This document shows, in pieces, positions 1 through 7,635 of a stretch of 64,000 bases of DNA (position 1 is the stretch's first letter; every line of letters begins with the position of its first letter). The position numbers and the translations under genes are program-made. The notes beneath the pieces are model-generated. The model ran no database searches. It saw only the letters and a list, made by a program, of their open reading frames with translations, and had not been told where the DNA came from. The DNA comes from Amycolatopsis xylanica (GTDB lineage Bacteria > Actinomycetota > Actinomycetes > Mycobacteriales > Pseudonocardiaceae), in assembly GCF_900107045.1 (NCBI RefSeq), contig NZ_FNON01000005.1, positions 372,001-436,000 of the forward strand. Direction: 5' to 3'.

Positions 1-809
1 AGACGCGCTCGCCACGTGTGCGCCGCGCGGACGTCGCGCATGATCGAGCCGTACTCGTGGAAGCCGACCTTGAGCAGGTTGTAGGTCTTGATGTTCTTGG
101 TGAGCCCGTAGGTCGGCCGCTTGCCCTCCGGGACGAAGCTGCGGAACATCCGGTCCCAGATGATCAGGATGCCGCCGTAGTTGGCGTCGAGGTATTCGGC
201 GTCGCTGCCGTGGTGCACCCGGTGGTGCGACGGGGTGTTGAACACGTACTCGAACCAGCGCGGCAGCTTGCCGATCTTCTCGGTGTGCACGAAGAACTGG
301 TACACGAGATCGATCGAAAGGCCGGTCAGGATCATCCACGGCGGAATGCCGGCGAACGCGAGGATCGACCAGAACGGCAGCTGGAAATAGGGCGTCCACT
401 TCTGCCGCAGCGCGGTCGAGAAGTTGTAGTGCTCGCTCGAATGGTGCACCTGGTGCCCGGCCCACAGCAGCCGCACGCGGTGGCTCGCGCGGTGGTACGC
501 GTAGAACACCAGCTCCTGCCCGAGCAGCATGATCACCCAGGTCCACCAGTCGCGGGGATCCCACTTGACCGGCGCGAACTCGTAGATCGCCGCGAAGACG
601 AACAGCATGACCACGCGGAAGAACCCGTTCACCACCAGCGCGCCGGTGCCCATGGCCATCGAGGTCCTGGTGTCCTTCGCGCTGTAGCCCACCACGTTGT
701 CGTCGTGCCCGAGCACGTGCACGGCCAGCACCTCGACGGCGACGAACAGCAGGAACACCGGCGTCGCGAACAGCACCGGGTCACGCAGATGGGCCAGGAA
801 CTCCGTCAT
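1..809 (-). CDS. Sterol desaturase / fatty acid hydroxylase family membrane protein (3' end beyond window)
   Basis: A di-iron membrane hydroxylase or desaturase. 269 residues are visible and the C-terminus lies outside the window. The three histidine clusters of the family are present in order: HRASH (about 106-110), HQVHH (119-123) and HHRVHH (195-200). Hydrophobic segments cover about 12-35, 55-78, 90-105 and 142-175. The ATG at 809 follows a good ribosome site (AAGGGGTGA). It is divergent from a TetR gene, with palindromes in the 72-bp gap, so that regulator may control it. The family acts on C-H bonds of lipids or sterol-like substrates; the actual substrate cannot be told from sequence. 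Confidence 0.9.
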   Translation of the reverse strand, partial: MTEFLAHLRDPVLFATPVFLLFVAVEVLAVHVLGHDDNVVGYSAKDTRTSMAMGTGALVVNGFFRVVMLFVFAAIYEFAPVKWDPRDWWTWVIMLLGQELVFYAYHRASHRVRLLWAGHQVHHSSEHYNFSTALRQKWTPYFQLPFWSILAFAGIPPWMILTGLSIDLVYQFFVHTEKIGKLPRWFEYVFNTPSHHRVHHGSDAEYLDANYGGILIIWDRMFRSFVPEGKRPTYGLTKNIKTYNLLKVGFHEYGSIMRDVRAAHTWRAR

Positions 810-837
810 GGGATCACCCCTTCGGATGTGACTCTAC

Positions 838-872
838 GGTAACTTACCCTAAGGTCATTTACTCCAGCGTAA
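838..872. promoter_or_regulatory. Candidate TetR operators in divergent intergenic region
   Basis: Two inverted repeats lie between the hydroxylase and the TetR gene: a perfect 11-bp palindrome GGTAACTTACC at 838-848, and TTAC-N6-GTAA at 859-872. They share the TTAC/GTAA half-site. Their place between divergent start codons (809 and 882) suggests the TetR protein represses one or both genes here. This is inference from position and symmetry. Confidence 0.5.
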
Positions 873-881
873 GATAGCGCG

Positions 882-1490
882 GTGGCAGAGGCAAGGTCCG
901 TCGGGACGAAAGGCATGCCCCGTTCCGAGCGGGAGGGGCTCATTCTCGGCGCGGCGACCGACGAGTTCGGCCGCAACGGCTACGCCGGAGCGTCCATGGT
1001 GGACATCGCGAAACTGGTCGGCGTCACGAAACCGCTGCTGTACCAGTACTTCGGCTCCAAGGACGGCCTGTACCTGGCCTGCCTGCACCGCGCGGGCGAC
1101 CGGCTGACCCAGGGCGTCGCCGAGACGATGGCGGCGGGCGGCGAACCCGAGCAGATGCCGCTGGCGGTGCTCGGCGCGATCTTCCGCACCTTCGACCACG
1201 ACCGCTACGCCTGGAAACTGTTGCGCGACAACAGCTTGCCGACGGTCGGCGAGATCGGCGACGCGGTACGCGACTATCGCGCGCAGCTGGACGCGTTCGC
1301 CTTGATCGGCGCGACGCAGCTCATGCACGCGCGCGGGCTCACCGAGAACCAGGACATCGAGGCCATCGCGCACGTGTGGACTGGGGTGGTCGACTCGCTC
1401 ATCAGCTGGTGGATCGACCAGCCGGGCGAGGACGCCACGGCCATGACCGACCGCTGCGCCCGCATCATGAAGAACCTCTTCGGCTGGTAG
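882..1490 (+). CDS. TetR/AcrR family transcriptional regulator
   Basis: A 202-residue one-component repressor. The N-terminal helix-turn-helix spans about 15-65, with the typical pattern of a helix starting ILGAATDEFGRNGYAGASM followed by GVTKPLLYQYFGSKDGL. The C-terminal ligand-binding domain (about 70-200) is family-specific and shows no recognisable ligand. The start is GTG at 882; an internal ATG (MPRSERE) lies 12 codons later. It is divergent from the sterol-desaturase-like gene, its likely target along with itself. The stop codon abuts a perfect 44-nt palindrome that probably ends transcription. Confidence 0.92.
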   Translation: MAEARSVGTKGMPRSEREGLILGAATDEFGRNGYAGASMVDIAKLVGVTKPLLYQYFGSKDGLYLACLHRAGDRLTQGVAETMAAGGEPEQMPLAVLGAIFRTFDHDRYAWKLLRDNSLPTVGEIGDAVRDYRAQLDAFALIGATQLMHARGLTENQDIEAIAHVWTGVVDSLISWWIDQPGEDATAMTDRCARIMKNLFGW

Positions 1491-1534
1491 TCGTGAGTGT
1501 TCCGGCCGGTTCTAACCGGCCGGAACACTCACGA
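1491..1534. repeat. Dispersed palindromic repeat, copy 1 (probable bidirectional terminator)
   Basis: A perfect 44-nt palindrome: 21-bp arms around a CT centre, running from TCGTGAGTGTT to AACACTCACGA. It sits exactly between the convergent stops of the TetR gene and the glycosyltransferase. It is the first of eight related copies in the window and lies in the reverse orientation (centre GGTTCTAACC). Confidence 0.85.
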
Positions 1535-1538
1535 CCCC

Positions 1539-2756
1539 TTACGCCCCAAGCTCGAGGGCGGCTTCCGCGAGGATCTCTTCCTCGGTCACCGCGGGTGGCT
1601 TGCGCGGGGCGGTGCGCAAAGTGAGCAGGCTCGCCAGCAGCCCGGAGAACACGCACACGATGCCGACCGCCATCGCCGTCGCCGACGGCATGACGACCCG
1701 GATGATCTCCTCGGGACGCAGGTCCGCGAAGTCGGCCGAGCTCCAGATCGACACCGCGAACCCGGTGCCGACCAGGCCGCCGAGCAGCAGCACCGCGCCG
1801 ATGCCGAGCAGTACTTCCAGCCGCATCAGGGAAAGCAGCCGTGACCCGGTGTCCTTGGTCAGCCCGTTGGCGCGCCCGTACAGCTTCGCGCAGCCGCCGA
1901 ACAGCAGCAGCTGCACACTCGCCAGCAACGCCAGGCTCGCGTACACCAGCGCGGCCAGGTCGAACCGCACGCTGCCGATCGTCACCGGCCCGGCGGTCAG
2001 CGCGACCGTCGCGACCAGCGACAGCAGGAACAGCAGGACCCCGGGACCCACCAGCGTCTTGCCGGGCGCGAACACCAGCAGGAAGCGCAGGTGACGCCAG
2101 CCGTCACGCCAGGTGCGCAGGTGCGGCGGCCGGGACCGGCCGTCCGGCTTCAGCGTGGTCGGCACCTCGACGAGGTCGTAGCCCGCCAGCGCCGCGCGGA
2201 CCACCAGCTCCGAGGCGAACTCCATGCCCGGCATGCAGAGGTCCAGCTCCCGGATGCGGTCGCGGTTGAAGCCGCGGAGTCCACAGTGGAAGTCACCGAC
2301 GTCACGCAGCCCGAACAGCTTGCGGCCGAGCCAGCTCAGCACCGGGTTGCCCAGGTACTTGTGCAGCGCGGGCATGGCGCCGGGCGCGATGCCGCCGCGG
2401 AACCGGTTGCCCATGACCACGTCGTGGCCCGCGCGCAGCTTCTCGATGAACGGGCCGAGGTTGCCGAGGTCGTACGAGTCGTCGGCGTCGCCCATGATCA
2501 CGTACTTGCCGCGTGCGTTCTCGATGCCCGCGATGAGCGCACCGCCGTAGCCGCGGATCGGCGCGTTGACCACCCGGGCGCCGCACTGCACCGCGATCTC
2601 CTGGGAGCCGTCGGTGCTGCCGTTGTCCGAGACCAGCACCTCGCCTTCGACGCCCAGCTCTTCGAGGCACTTGACGGCCTTGGTCACGCAGACGGCCAGC
2701 GTCTCCGCCTCGTTGAGGCAGGGCAGCAGCACGGTCACTTCGAGGTTCTGGTTCAC
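1539..2756 (-). CDS. GT2 family glycosyltransferase with C-terminal membrane domain (polyprenyl-phosphate sugar synthase type)
   Basis: 405 residues. The N-terminal GT-A domain (about 7-225) resembles dolichol-phosphate mannose/glucose synthases. It shows VTVLLPCLNEAETL, the nucleotide-binding SDNGSTDGS, and the metal-binding DADDSYD in place of DxD. About four hydrophobic segments follow (roughly 230-250, 270-292, 318-342 and 355-382), as in GtrB/ArnC-like enzymes. These charge a polyprenyl phosphate with a sugar for use outside the membrane. Its start overlaps the stop of the upstream multi-membrane gene by 4 bp (ATGA), so the pair likely makes and uses one lipid-linked sugar. The sugar is unknown. 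Confidence 0.85.
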   Translation of the reverse strand: MNQNLEVTVLLPCLNEAETLAVCVTKAVKCLEELGVEGEVLVSDNGSTDGSQEIAVQCGARVVNAPIRGYGGALIAGIENARGKYVIMGDADDSYDLGNLGPFIEKLRAGHDVVMGNRFRGGIAPGAMPALHKYLGNPVLSWLGRKLFGLRDVGDFHCGLRGFNRDRIRELDLCMPGMEFASELVVRAALAGYDLVEVPTTLKPDGRSRPPHLRTWRDGWRHLRFLLVFAPGKTLVGPGVLLFLLSLVATVALTAGPVTIGSVRFDLAALVYASLALLASVQLLLFGGCAKLYGRANGLTKDTGSRLLSLMRLEVLLGIGAVLLLGGLVGTGFAVSIWSSADFADLRPEEIIRVVMPSATAMAVGIVCVFSGLLASLLTLRTAPRKPPAVTEEEILAEAALELGA

Positions 2757-4162
2757 ACGTTCTCCAACTCAGGTGACTCCGCGCGCGCCGAGGCGCCGCG
2801 CAGCCGGTGGACCGCGAGCATCGCGCCTGCGGCCATCAGGGTGATCGAGGGGACGCCGTAGCGCGGTTCGTACATCGACGTCGCCACCGCGACGACCATC
2901 AGAGCGAGCCCGGTGCCGACCAGCAGGCCGGCGTCGAGCCCGTCACGCCAGCGGCCGCGGCGCGGGCGGAACACCAAAGCGGCCAGGCCCAGCAGCACGG
3001 CGATGCCGAGTGCGGTGTGCGGAGTCTGGACATGGCGTGAGTACCAAGCGAGGAAGTCGCGCAGCGCCGAAGGCTCCACTTGGGACTCGGACGGCTCGCT
3101 CGCGAAGCTCGCACCGTCGGCGAGCAACGGCTTGCAGCGGTCCTCCTTCGCCACCGTGTCGCGCAGATCGGACGGCATCAGCCACCACGACGACAGGCAG
3201 TTCATCGACGGCCCGTAGTTCTGCTGTCCGGGCAGCAGGTACTTGCCGAGGTCGGACAGCACCGAACCCGCGTAGTCGAGCGGCTGCTGCGTGATGACGG
3301 CCTTCGCGAACCCGCCGGGGATGTCGTCGCGTTCGGGGCCGTAGTCCTTCAGCACCGGGGAGACCCACAGGTACCAGTCGGGCCGCTCCGGCCGCTGGTC
3401 GAGCGGCTCGCGAGGGCACAGTGGACGCTGCTCGTCGGTGAGGTCCAGCTTCGAGCAGTCCGCGACGATCGCGGTGCGGGCGTAGAGGTAGCGGCCCTGC
3501 GCGGTGCTCAGCGCGAAGTGCCCGTTCGCCACCTTCGACCAGCTGAGATAGCCGAGCATCAGCACCAGCACGGTCAGCCCGAACGCCAGCACCTGCTTCA
3601 GTCCGGCACGCCGGATCACCAGATACACCAGCACCAGCGCGCAGATCCCAAGGCCGACCGTCCTGGTCAGCACGGCGCCGGTGAGCAACGCCCCGGCGCC
3701 TGCGCACATCAGCCAGGTCGGCCGGTCGTTCCACAGCAGCACGATGATCGACGCGGTGAGCAGCACAGTGAACAGCGCCTCACCGAGCAGGTAGTGCTCC
3801 AGGGTGATCTGGTGCCCGTCGAGCAGCGTCGGCGTCGCGCCGACCACCGCCATCCAGCCGGGCAGGCCGCGGCGGCGCAGGAACACGTAGAGGAGGACGG
3901 CGAGCCCGAGCCCGAGCAGGTGCTGCACGGCCGAAACGAGCGCGAGCGAGCCGAAAGGACGGAAAATCGCCAGGAAAAGGGGATAGCCGAGGGTGTTCGG
4001 CCCGTTTCCCGGAGCCAGCTGGCCACTGGCCTTCAGATAGGCGCCGCTGTCGCCCTGGAACCAGAACGCGGGGTAGTACGCGGCCATCGTCAGCACGCGC
4101 AGGACCAGGCCGGAAGCGAGCACGATGAGGAACGGCCAATGCCCCCGCAAGATCCCCTTCAT
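2753..4162 (-). CDS. Multi-spanning membrane glycosyltransferase-like protein (GT-C/GT39 type)
   Basis: About 469 residues with roughly ten hydrophobic segments and a large polar loop at about 210-330. The N-terminal region has an acidic motif in the first external loop (FWFQGDSGAYLK), the position of the catalytic Asp in GT-C enzymes such as ArnT and PMT. It probably moves a sugar from a polyprenyl-phosphate donor made by the coupled GT2 gene to an extracytoplasmic acceptor. I chose the ATG at 4162 (MKGILRG). An in-frame TTG at 4180 sits against a terminator hairpin and is less likely. The acceptor and the precise family are not resolved. Confidence 0.7.
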   Translation of the reverse strand: MKGILRGHWPFLIVLASGLVLRVLTMAAYYPAFWFQGDSGAYLKASGQLAPGNGPNTLGYPLFLAIFRPFGSLALVSAVQHLLGLGLAVLLYVFLRRRGLPGWMAVVGATPTLLDGHQITLEHYLLGEALFTVLLTASIIVLLWNDRPTWLMCAGAGALLTGAVLTRTVGLGICALVLVYLVIRRAGLKQVLAFGLTVLVLMLGYLSWSKVANGHFALSTAQGRYLYARTAIVADCSKLDLTDEQRPLCPREPLDQRPERPDWYLWVSPVLKDYGPERDDIPGGFAKAVITQQPLDYAGSVLSDLGKYLLPGQQNYGPSMNCLSSWWLMPSDLRDTVAKEDRCKPLLADGASFASEPSESQVEPSALRDFLAWYSRHVQTPHTALGIAVLLGLAALVFRPRRGRWRDGLDAGLLVGTGLALMVVAVATSMYEPRYGVPSITLMAAGAMLAVHRLRGASARAESPELENV

Positions 4163-4187
4163 GATGCGCGAACAATACAAGAAGCAC

Positions 4188-4221
4188 GTCAGCCCCCTGG
4201 AAGCGAGTCCAGGGGGCTGAC
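4188..4221. terminator. Perfect 13-bp hairpin
   Basis: The arms 4188-4200 (GTCAGCCCCCTGG) and 4209-4221 are exact complements around an 8-nt loop. The hairpin lies between the stop of the secreted sugar-dehydrogenase gene and the start of the membrane glycosyltransferase gene, both on the minus strand. It fits a second terminator for the upstream gene. Confidence 0.7.
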
Positions 4222-4236
4222 GTATCGGGGTTGGTC

Positions 4237-4278
4237 ACGGCCGGGGTGACGGGTTCGCCCTCGCGTCACCCCGGCCGT
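4237..4278. terminator. 15-bp hairpin directly after stop codon
   Basis: The arms 4237-4251 (ACGGCCGGGGTGACG) and 4264-4278 are exact complements with a 12-nt loop, just past the stop codon at 4282. With the second hairpin at 4188 it forms a tandem terminator for the sugar-dehydrogenase gene. Confidence 0.75.
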
Positions 4279-4281
4279 CGA

Positions 4282-6864
4282 TCAGGTGCCGGCGTTCGAG
4301 TTGCCGCGCAGCTTGACGCTGGCCGACGAGTTGGCCTTGATGGCCGTCTCGATCTGCGCCATGGTCGAGCTCGAGGTGATGCCGGGCACGGTCGCCGCCT
4401 TCAGCGCGTAGAGCGTGAAGGTGTACGGGTGGGTCGAGCCGCCGGGGCAGGGGCCGAAGAACTTCTGCGAGTTCGCCCCGCTGCCCATGGCCTTCTGCTT
4501 GGCGCCGGCCTGGTTCGGGACGTTGAAGCCCGCCCCGAGGCCTTCCGGCAGCCCCGTGGCCGACGCCGGGATGTCCCAGATCGCCCAGTGGAGCTTGTTG
4601 CCGCCGTTGGCGACGTCGGCGAAGACGATCGCGTAGCCCTTCGCGGCGGTCGTGCCGGGCCCGAAGGCGAGCGGCGGCGAGACGTCCTGACCGGCCACGC
4701 CGTCACCGGCGCAGGTGTACTTGGTCGGGATGGTCGCGTTGTCCTTGAACGCCGAGCTGGTCAGCGCGAAGTCGCCGGTGCCGGGGCCGGGGTCGGTCCC
4801 GCCCGGGAACTTCAGCCGCACCACCACGTTGTCGATGGTGCCGGGCGAGCCGCCGTTCTTGTCGTTGTTGGTCGAGGTCAGCCAGAGGCCGCCGTCCGGC
4901 GACTTGACGACGTCGCGGAGCCTGCCCCAGCGCCCGCCGAAGACGGACTTGACGGTGCCGACGCCGTTGCCCGCCGCGTTGATCTGCGTGACGTAGAGCT
5001 GGGAGCCGGTCACCGCGGCGATGTAGATCCAGTCGTTGACGATCGTGATGCCCGAGGGGCCGCCGGACGAGGTCGACCAGGTCTTCTTCGGCGCGATGGA
5101 GCCACCGCAGTCGCCGATGGTGCCTTCACAGCCGTCCCAGCCGTAGTTGCCGCCCTTCTGGATCAGGTTCAGCTCGTCCTGGCTGGACTCGCCGAACTCG
5201 GCCGCCCACAGCTGGCCGCGCGAGTCCCAGGCGATGCCCTGCGGGTTGCGGTGGCCGTAGCTCCACACGTAGCGCGCGTTGCCGCCGGTGGCGAAGAACG
5301 GGTTGTCCGAAGGCGCGGAGCCGTCGGCGTTCAGCCGCAGGATCTTGCCGTTGAGCGAGCTCTTGTTCTGCGCGTTGCCGCCGTTCTTGGCGTCGCCGAC
5401 GGTGGCGTAGAGCTTGCCGTCCGGGCCGAACTTGAGCCGTCCGCCGTTGTGGTAGCGGTTCTTCGCGATCCCGGTGAGCACCGGGGTCGAGGTGGACGAC
5501 AGGGTGGTGCCGTCGTAGGTCATCTTCACGATCCGGTTGTCGCCGGAAGCCGTGTGGTAGACGTAGATCGCGTGGTCGGCGGACCAGTTCGGCGAGATCG
5601 CCAGGCCCAGCAGGCCGCCTTCACCGGTCGTGGTGACCGCGCCGGGGACCTTGCCCAGCGTGGTCTTCTGGCCGGACGGGCTGATCTTGAGGATCTCGAA
5701 GCGGTCGCGCTCGGTCGCCAGCGCCGAGCCGTCCGGCAGGAAGTCCACGGCCCAGGCCAGGTCGACCTTGGCGATGTCCTTGTCGTACTCGGGCACGCCG
5801 CCCGCGCCGCCGGTGCCGCCGGTGGTCTTCACGGTCACCGCGTTGCTGGCCGCCGAGGTGTTGCCGTCGGGGTCGCGCGACTTGACGGTGAAGGTGTAGC
5901 TGGTGTTCGCGGCCAGGTCGGTCACCGTCGCGTCGAGGGTGCTCGTGCTCGCGACCTTGGTGGCGCCCTGGTAGACGTCGTAGCCGGCGACGGTGCCGCT
6001 GTTGTCGGTGGAGGCGTTCCACGCCAGCGAGACGCTGTTCGCCGTGACGCCGGTCGAGCGCAGGTTGCCCGGCACGGTCGGCGGCTCGGTGTCGTTGCTC
6101 GGCGGCGTCTTGAACTGCACGACGTTGCTCTGCTGCGAGGCGTTGCCCGCCGCGTCGAACGCGCCGACCGAGACGTCGTAGTCGGTGTTCGCGGTCAGGT
6201 TGTCGACGGTCGCGGACAGCGTGTTGCCGTCGACCACCTTGAGCGTGTTGCCGCCGCGGTTGATCTCGTACCGGGTGACCTTGACGTTGTCGGTGGCCGC
6301 CTCCCAGGTGAAGGTCGCCGCCGTCGGCTTGAGGTTGCTCATGGTCAGGTTCTTCGGCGCGGACGGCGGTTCGGTGTCCGCGGCGCCGGAGAAGTCGAGC
6401 GAGATCTTGTCCGCGTTCGGGCCGCCGTTGGCCGTGGTCGCGGTGGTCCGGATCTTGTTGACGCCCGCGGTCAGGCTGACCGTGAGGTCCTTGGTGACCC
6501 AGGTGGTCCACGCGCCGGTGCCGGGGAAGGACACGGTGCCCGCGTTGCCGCCGTCGACCGTGACCGCCAGCGGGCGGTCGACCGTGGTGCCGTTGGCGTA
6601 GCGGAAGGTCAGCTTGTACGAGCCCGCCTGCGCGGCGTTCACGGAGTATTCGACGTAGCTGCCCGTGACGTTGTCGAAGTTGACGAACCCGCTGCCGGTG
6701 TAGCCTGCGTGGTTCGACTCGACGACGCCCTGGCCGATCGTCGCTGATTCGGACTGGTAGTCGACGGGTGCGGCCGAAGCCGGGAGTGCGGGCGCGAGCG
6801 CGACCGCTGTCGCTGTCGCGGCCGCGCACGCCAGTAACGCGCGCCAGTGTGGACGGGGTGCCAC
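4282..6864 (-). CDS. Secreted CBM-FN3-FN3-glucose/sorbosone dehydrogenase-PEBP fusion protein
   Basis: 860 residues with a clear Sec signal peptide (cleavage near ASA-AP, residue 32). Domains in order: a carbohydrate-binding module of the CBM6/35 type (about 34-160), two fibronectin type III repeats (about 166-263 and 265-347), a beta-propeller of the PQQ-dependent glucose/sorbosone dehydrogenase family (about 358-695), and a YbhB/YbcL-type PEBP domain (about 706-855; SPPLAF, HWAIWDIP and FFGPCPGG). The propeller has the family's YHNGGRLKFGPDGKLY and WSYGHRNPQGIAWD segments. It likely binds polysaccharide and oxidises sugars or related aldehydes outside the cell. The GTG start has GGAGG at proper spacing. 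The PEBP fusion is unusual; its role is unknown. Confidence 0.9.
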   Translation of the reverse strand: MAPRPHWRALLACAAATATAVALAPALPASAAPVDYQSESATIGQGVVESNHAGYTGSGFVNFDNVTGSYVEYSVNAAQAGSYKLTFRYANGTTVDRPLAVTVDGGNAGTVSFPGTGAWTTWVTKDLTVSLTAGVNKIRTTATTANGGPNADKISLDFSGAADTEPPSAPKNLTMSNLKPTAATFTWEAATDNVKVTRYEINRGGNTLKVVDGNTLSATVDNLTANTDYDVSVGAFDAAGNASQQSNVVQFKTPPSNDTEPPTVPGNLRSTGVTANSVSLAWNASTDNSGTVAGYDVYQGATKVASTSTLDATVTDLAANTSYTFTVKSRDPDGNTSAASNAVTVKTTGGTGGAGGVPEYDKDIAKVDLAWAVDFLPDGSALATERDRFEILKISPSGQKTTLGKVPGAVTTTGEGGLLGLAISPNWSADHAIYVYHTASGDNRIVKMTYDGTTLSSTSTPVLTGIAKNRYHNGGRLKFGPDGKLYATVGDAKNGGNAQNKSSLNGKILRLNADGSAPSDNPFFATGGNARYVWSYGHRNPQGIAWDSRGQLWAAEFGESSQDELNLIQKGGNYGWDGCEGTIGDCGGSIAPKKTWSTSSGGPSGITIVNDWIYIAAVTGSQLYVTQINAAGNGVGTVKSVFGGRWGRLRDVVKSPDGGLWLTSTNNDKNGGSPGTIDNVVVRLKFPGGTDPGPGTGDFALTSSAFKDNATIPTKYTCAGDGVAGQDVSPPLAFGPGTTAAKGYAIVFADVANGGNKLHWAIWDIPASATGLPEGLGAGFNVPNQAGAKQKAMGSGANSQKFFGPCPGGSTHPYTFTLYALKAATVPGITSSSTMAQIETAIKANSSASVKLRGNSNAGT

Positions 6865-6947
6865 GGAGGCCTCCTAAGTAGATATCCGGGGTACGACGGA
6901 GGGTGGAGCACCGGCGGATGCGGGTTATCAGCCCACACGTTTAGTTA

Positions 6948-6998
6948 AGAAAGTTTCCTTTCTATGGGACAGATCACACACCTTCGCGCGAGGTGTGT
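6948..6998. promoter_or_regulatory. Candidate operators upstream of the secreted dehydrogenase gene
   Basis: Two symmetric elements lie 84-134 bp upstream of the GTG start: an imperfect palindrome AAGAAAGTTTCCTTT (6948-6962), and perfect 8-bp arms ACACACCT/AGGTGTGT around TCGCGCG (6976-6998). They are suitable for substrate-responsive repressors, but no regulator gene is adjacent. The function is inferred from symmetry and position only. Confidence 0.4.
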
Positions 6999-7111
6999 CA
7001 ATACCGACGGAAAGCGCTTACTTATGGTGAGCGACTTTCGGCTGGATTCGGGCAGAACGTCACCGACCGGACCAGTCCGTCAGCCCGGTGGCCGCTTGAC
7101 GCGCCCTCGTG

Positions 7112-7549
7112 TCAGTCAGCGATCCCCGCGCTGGCGATGACTTTCGTGATCTTCGCGCGCACCAGGTATTCCTCCGGAACGGCGTTTCGTTTCCCGTATT
7201 CCTCGGCGCGGCCCGTCCCCATGTACCGGCCACCGATATCTCTCGCCCACCGGTACATTTCCGCGAGATCCTCGTGCAGCGTCGCGATCGCGCTGAATTG
7301 GATGTAGGAAAACGGCGGTTTCTGATCATCGACGCACAGGGAAAGCCGCGGATCGCGCCGCAGGACCTTTCCTTTGAGCGATTCCTTGCCGGTGGTGAAC
7401 ACGAGCTCGTCGCCGTCGGGTGTCTCGTTCAGCAGGAACCAGATCGGCGTCACGTGCGGGCGCCCGTCCGCGCGCACGATCGCCAGCTTCCCCGTCCGCG
7501 TGCCCTCGCTGGCGAACTTCCACCACTCGTCCCGGCTCATCTCGCGCAT
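7112..7549 (-). CDS. PPOX-class flavin-dependent (F420-type) oxidoreductase
   Basis: 145 residues with the split beta-barrel fold of the pyridoxamine 5'-phosphate oxidase superfamily. Recognisable parts are GKLAIVRADGRPHVTPIWF near the N-terminus, the strand around ELVFTTGKESLKGK, and RRDPRLSLCVDD. Actinobacterial members of this size commonly bind F420 or FMN and reduce small molecules. The start could be ATG 7549 or GTG 7555; no ribosome site is visible for either. A TAGCGT -10-like hexamer 8 nt before the ATG suggests a leaderless mRNA. It is divergent from the SMC operon and unlikely to be part of it. Confidence 0.82.
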   Translation of the reverse strand: MREMSRDEWWKFASEGTRTGKLAIVRADGRPHVTPIWFLLNETPDGDELVFTTGKESLKGKVLRRDPRLSLCVDDQKPPFSYIQFSAIATLHEDLAEMYRWARDIGGRYMGTGRAEEYGKRNAVPEEYLVRAKITKVIASAGIAD

Positions 7550-7621
7550 GATCACGGACGCTACCGTGAGTTCCGCCCGTTCGCGCGTGGGTCACCCGAG
7601 CGGAGTGTCGGTGGCGGCGAC

Positions 7622-7627
7622 TAACCT
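7622..7627 (+). promoter_or_regulatory. Probable -10 element, leaderless start of the SMC operon
   Basis: TAACCT lies 8 nt before the GTG at 7636, with no Shine-Dalgarno sequence between them. This is the spacing of an actinobacterial -10 hexamer in front of a leaderless transcript that begins at the start codon. No clear -35 is seen. Confidence 0.45.
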
Positions 7628-7635
7628 GGCCCGCT

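Noticed and set aside
1497-1844. Small proteins beginning MFRPV-x-TG-xx-THD near several gene ends
   Set aside because: The same peptide start appears at each TCGTGAG palindrome because the repeat encodes it; no independent gene evidence.
4231-6747. Long open frame on the plus strand (838 codons) opposite the sugar dehydrogenase
   Set aside because: High-GC antisense frame with Arg/Gly/Val-biased composition and no domain; the minus-strand gene has clear domains and a signal peptide.
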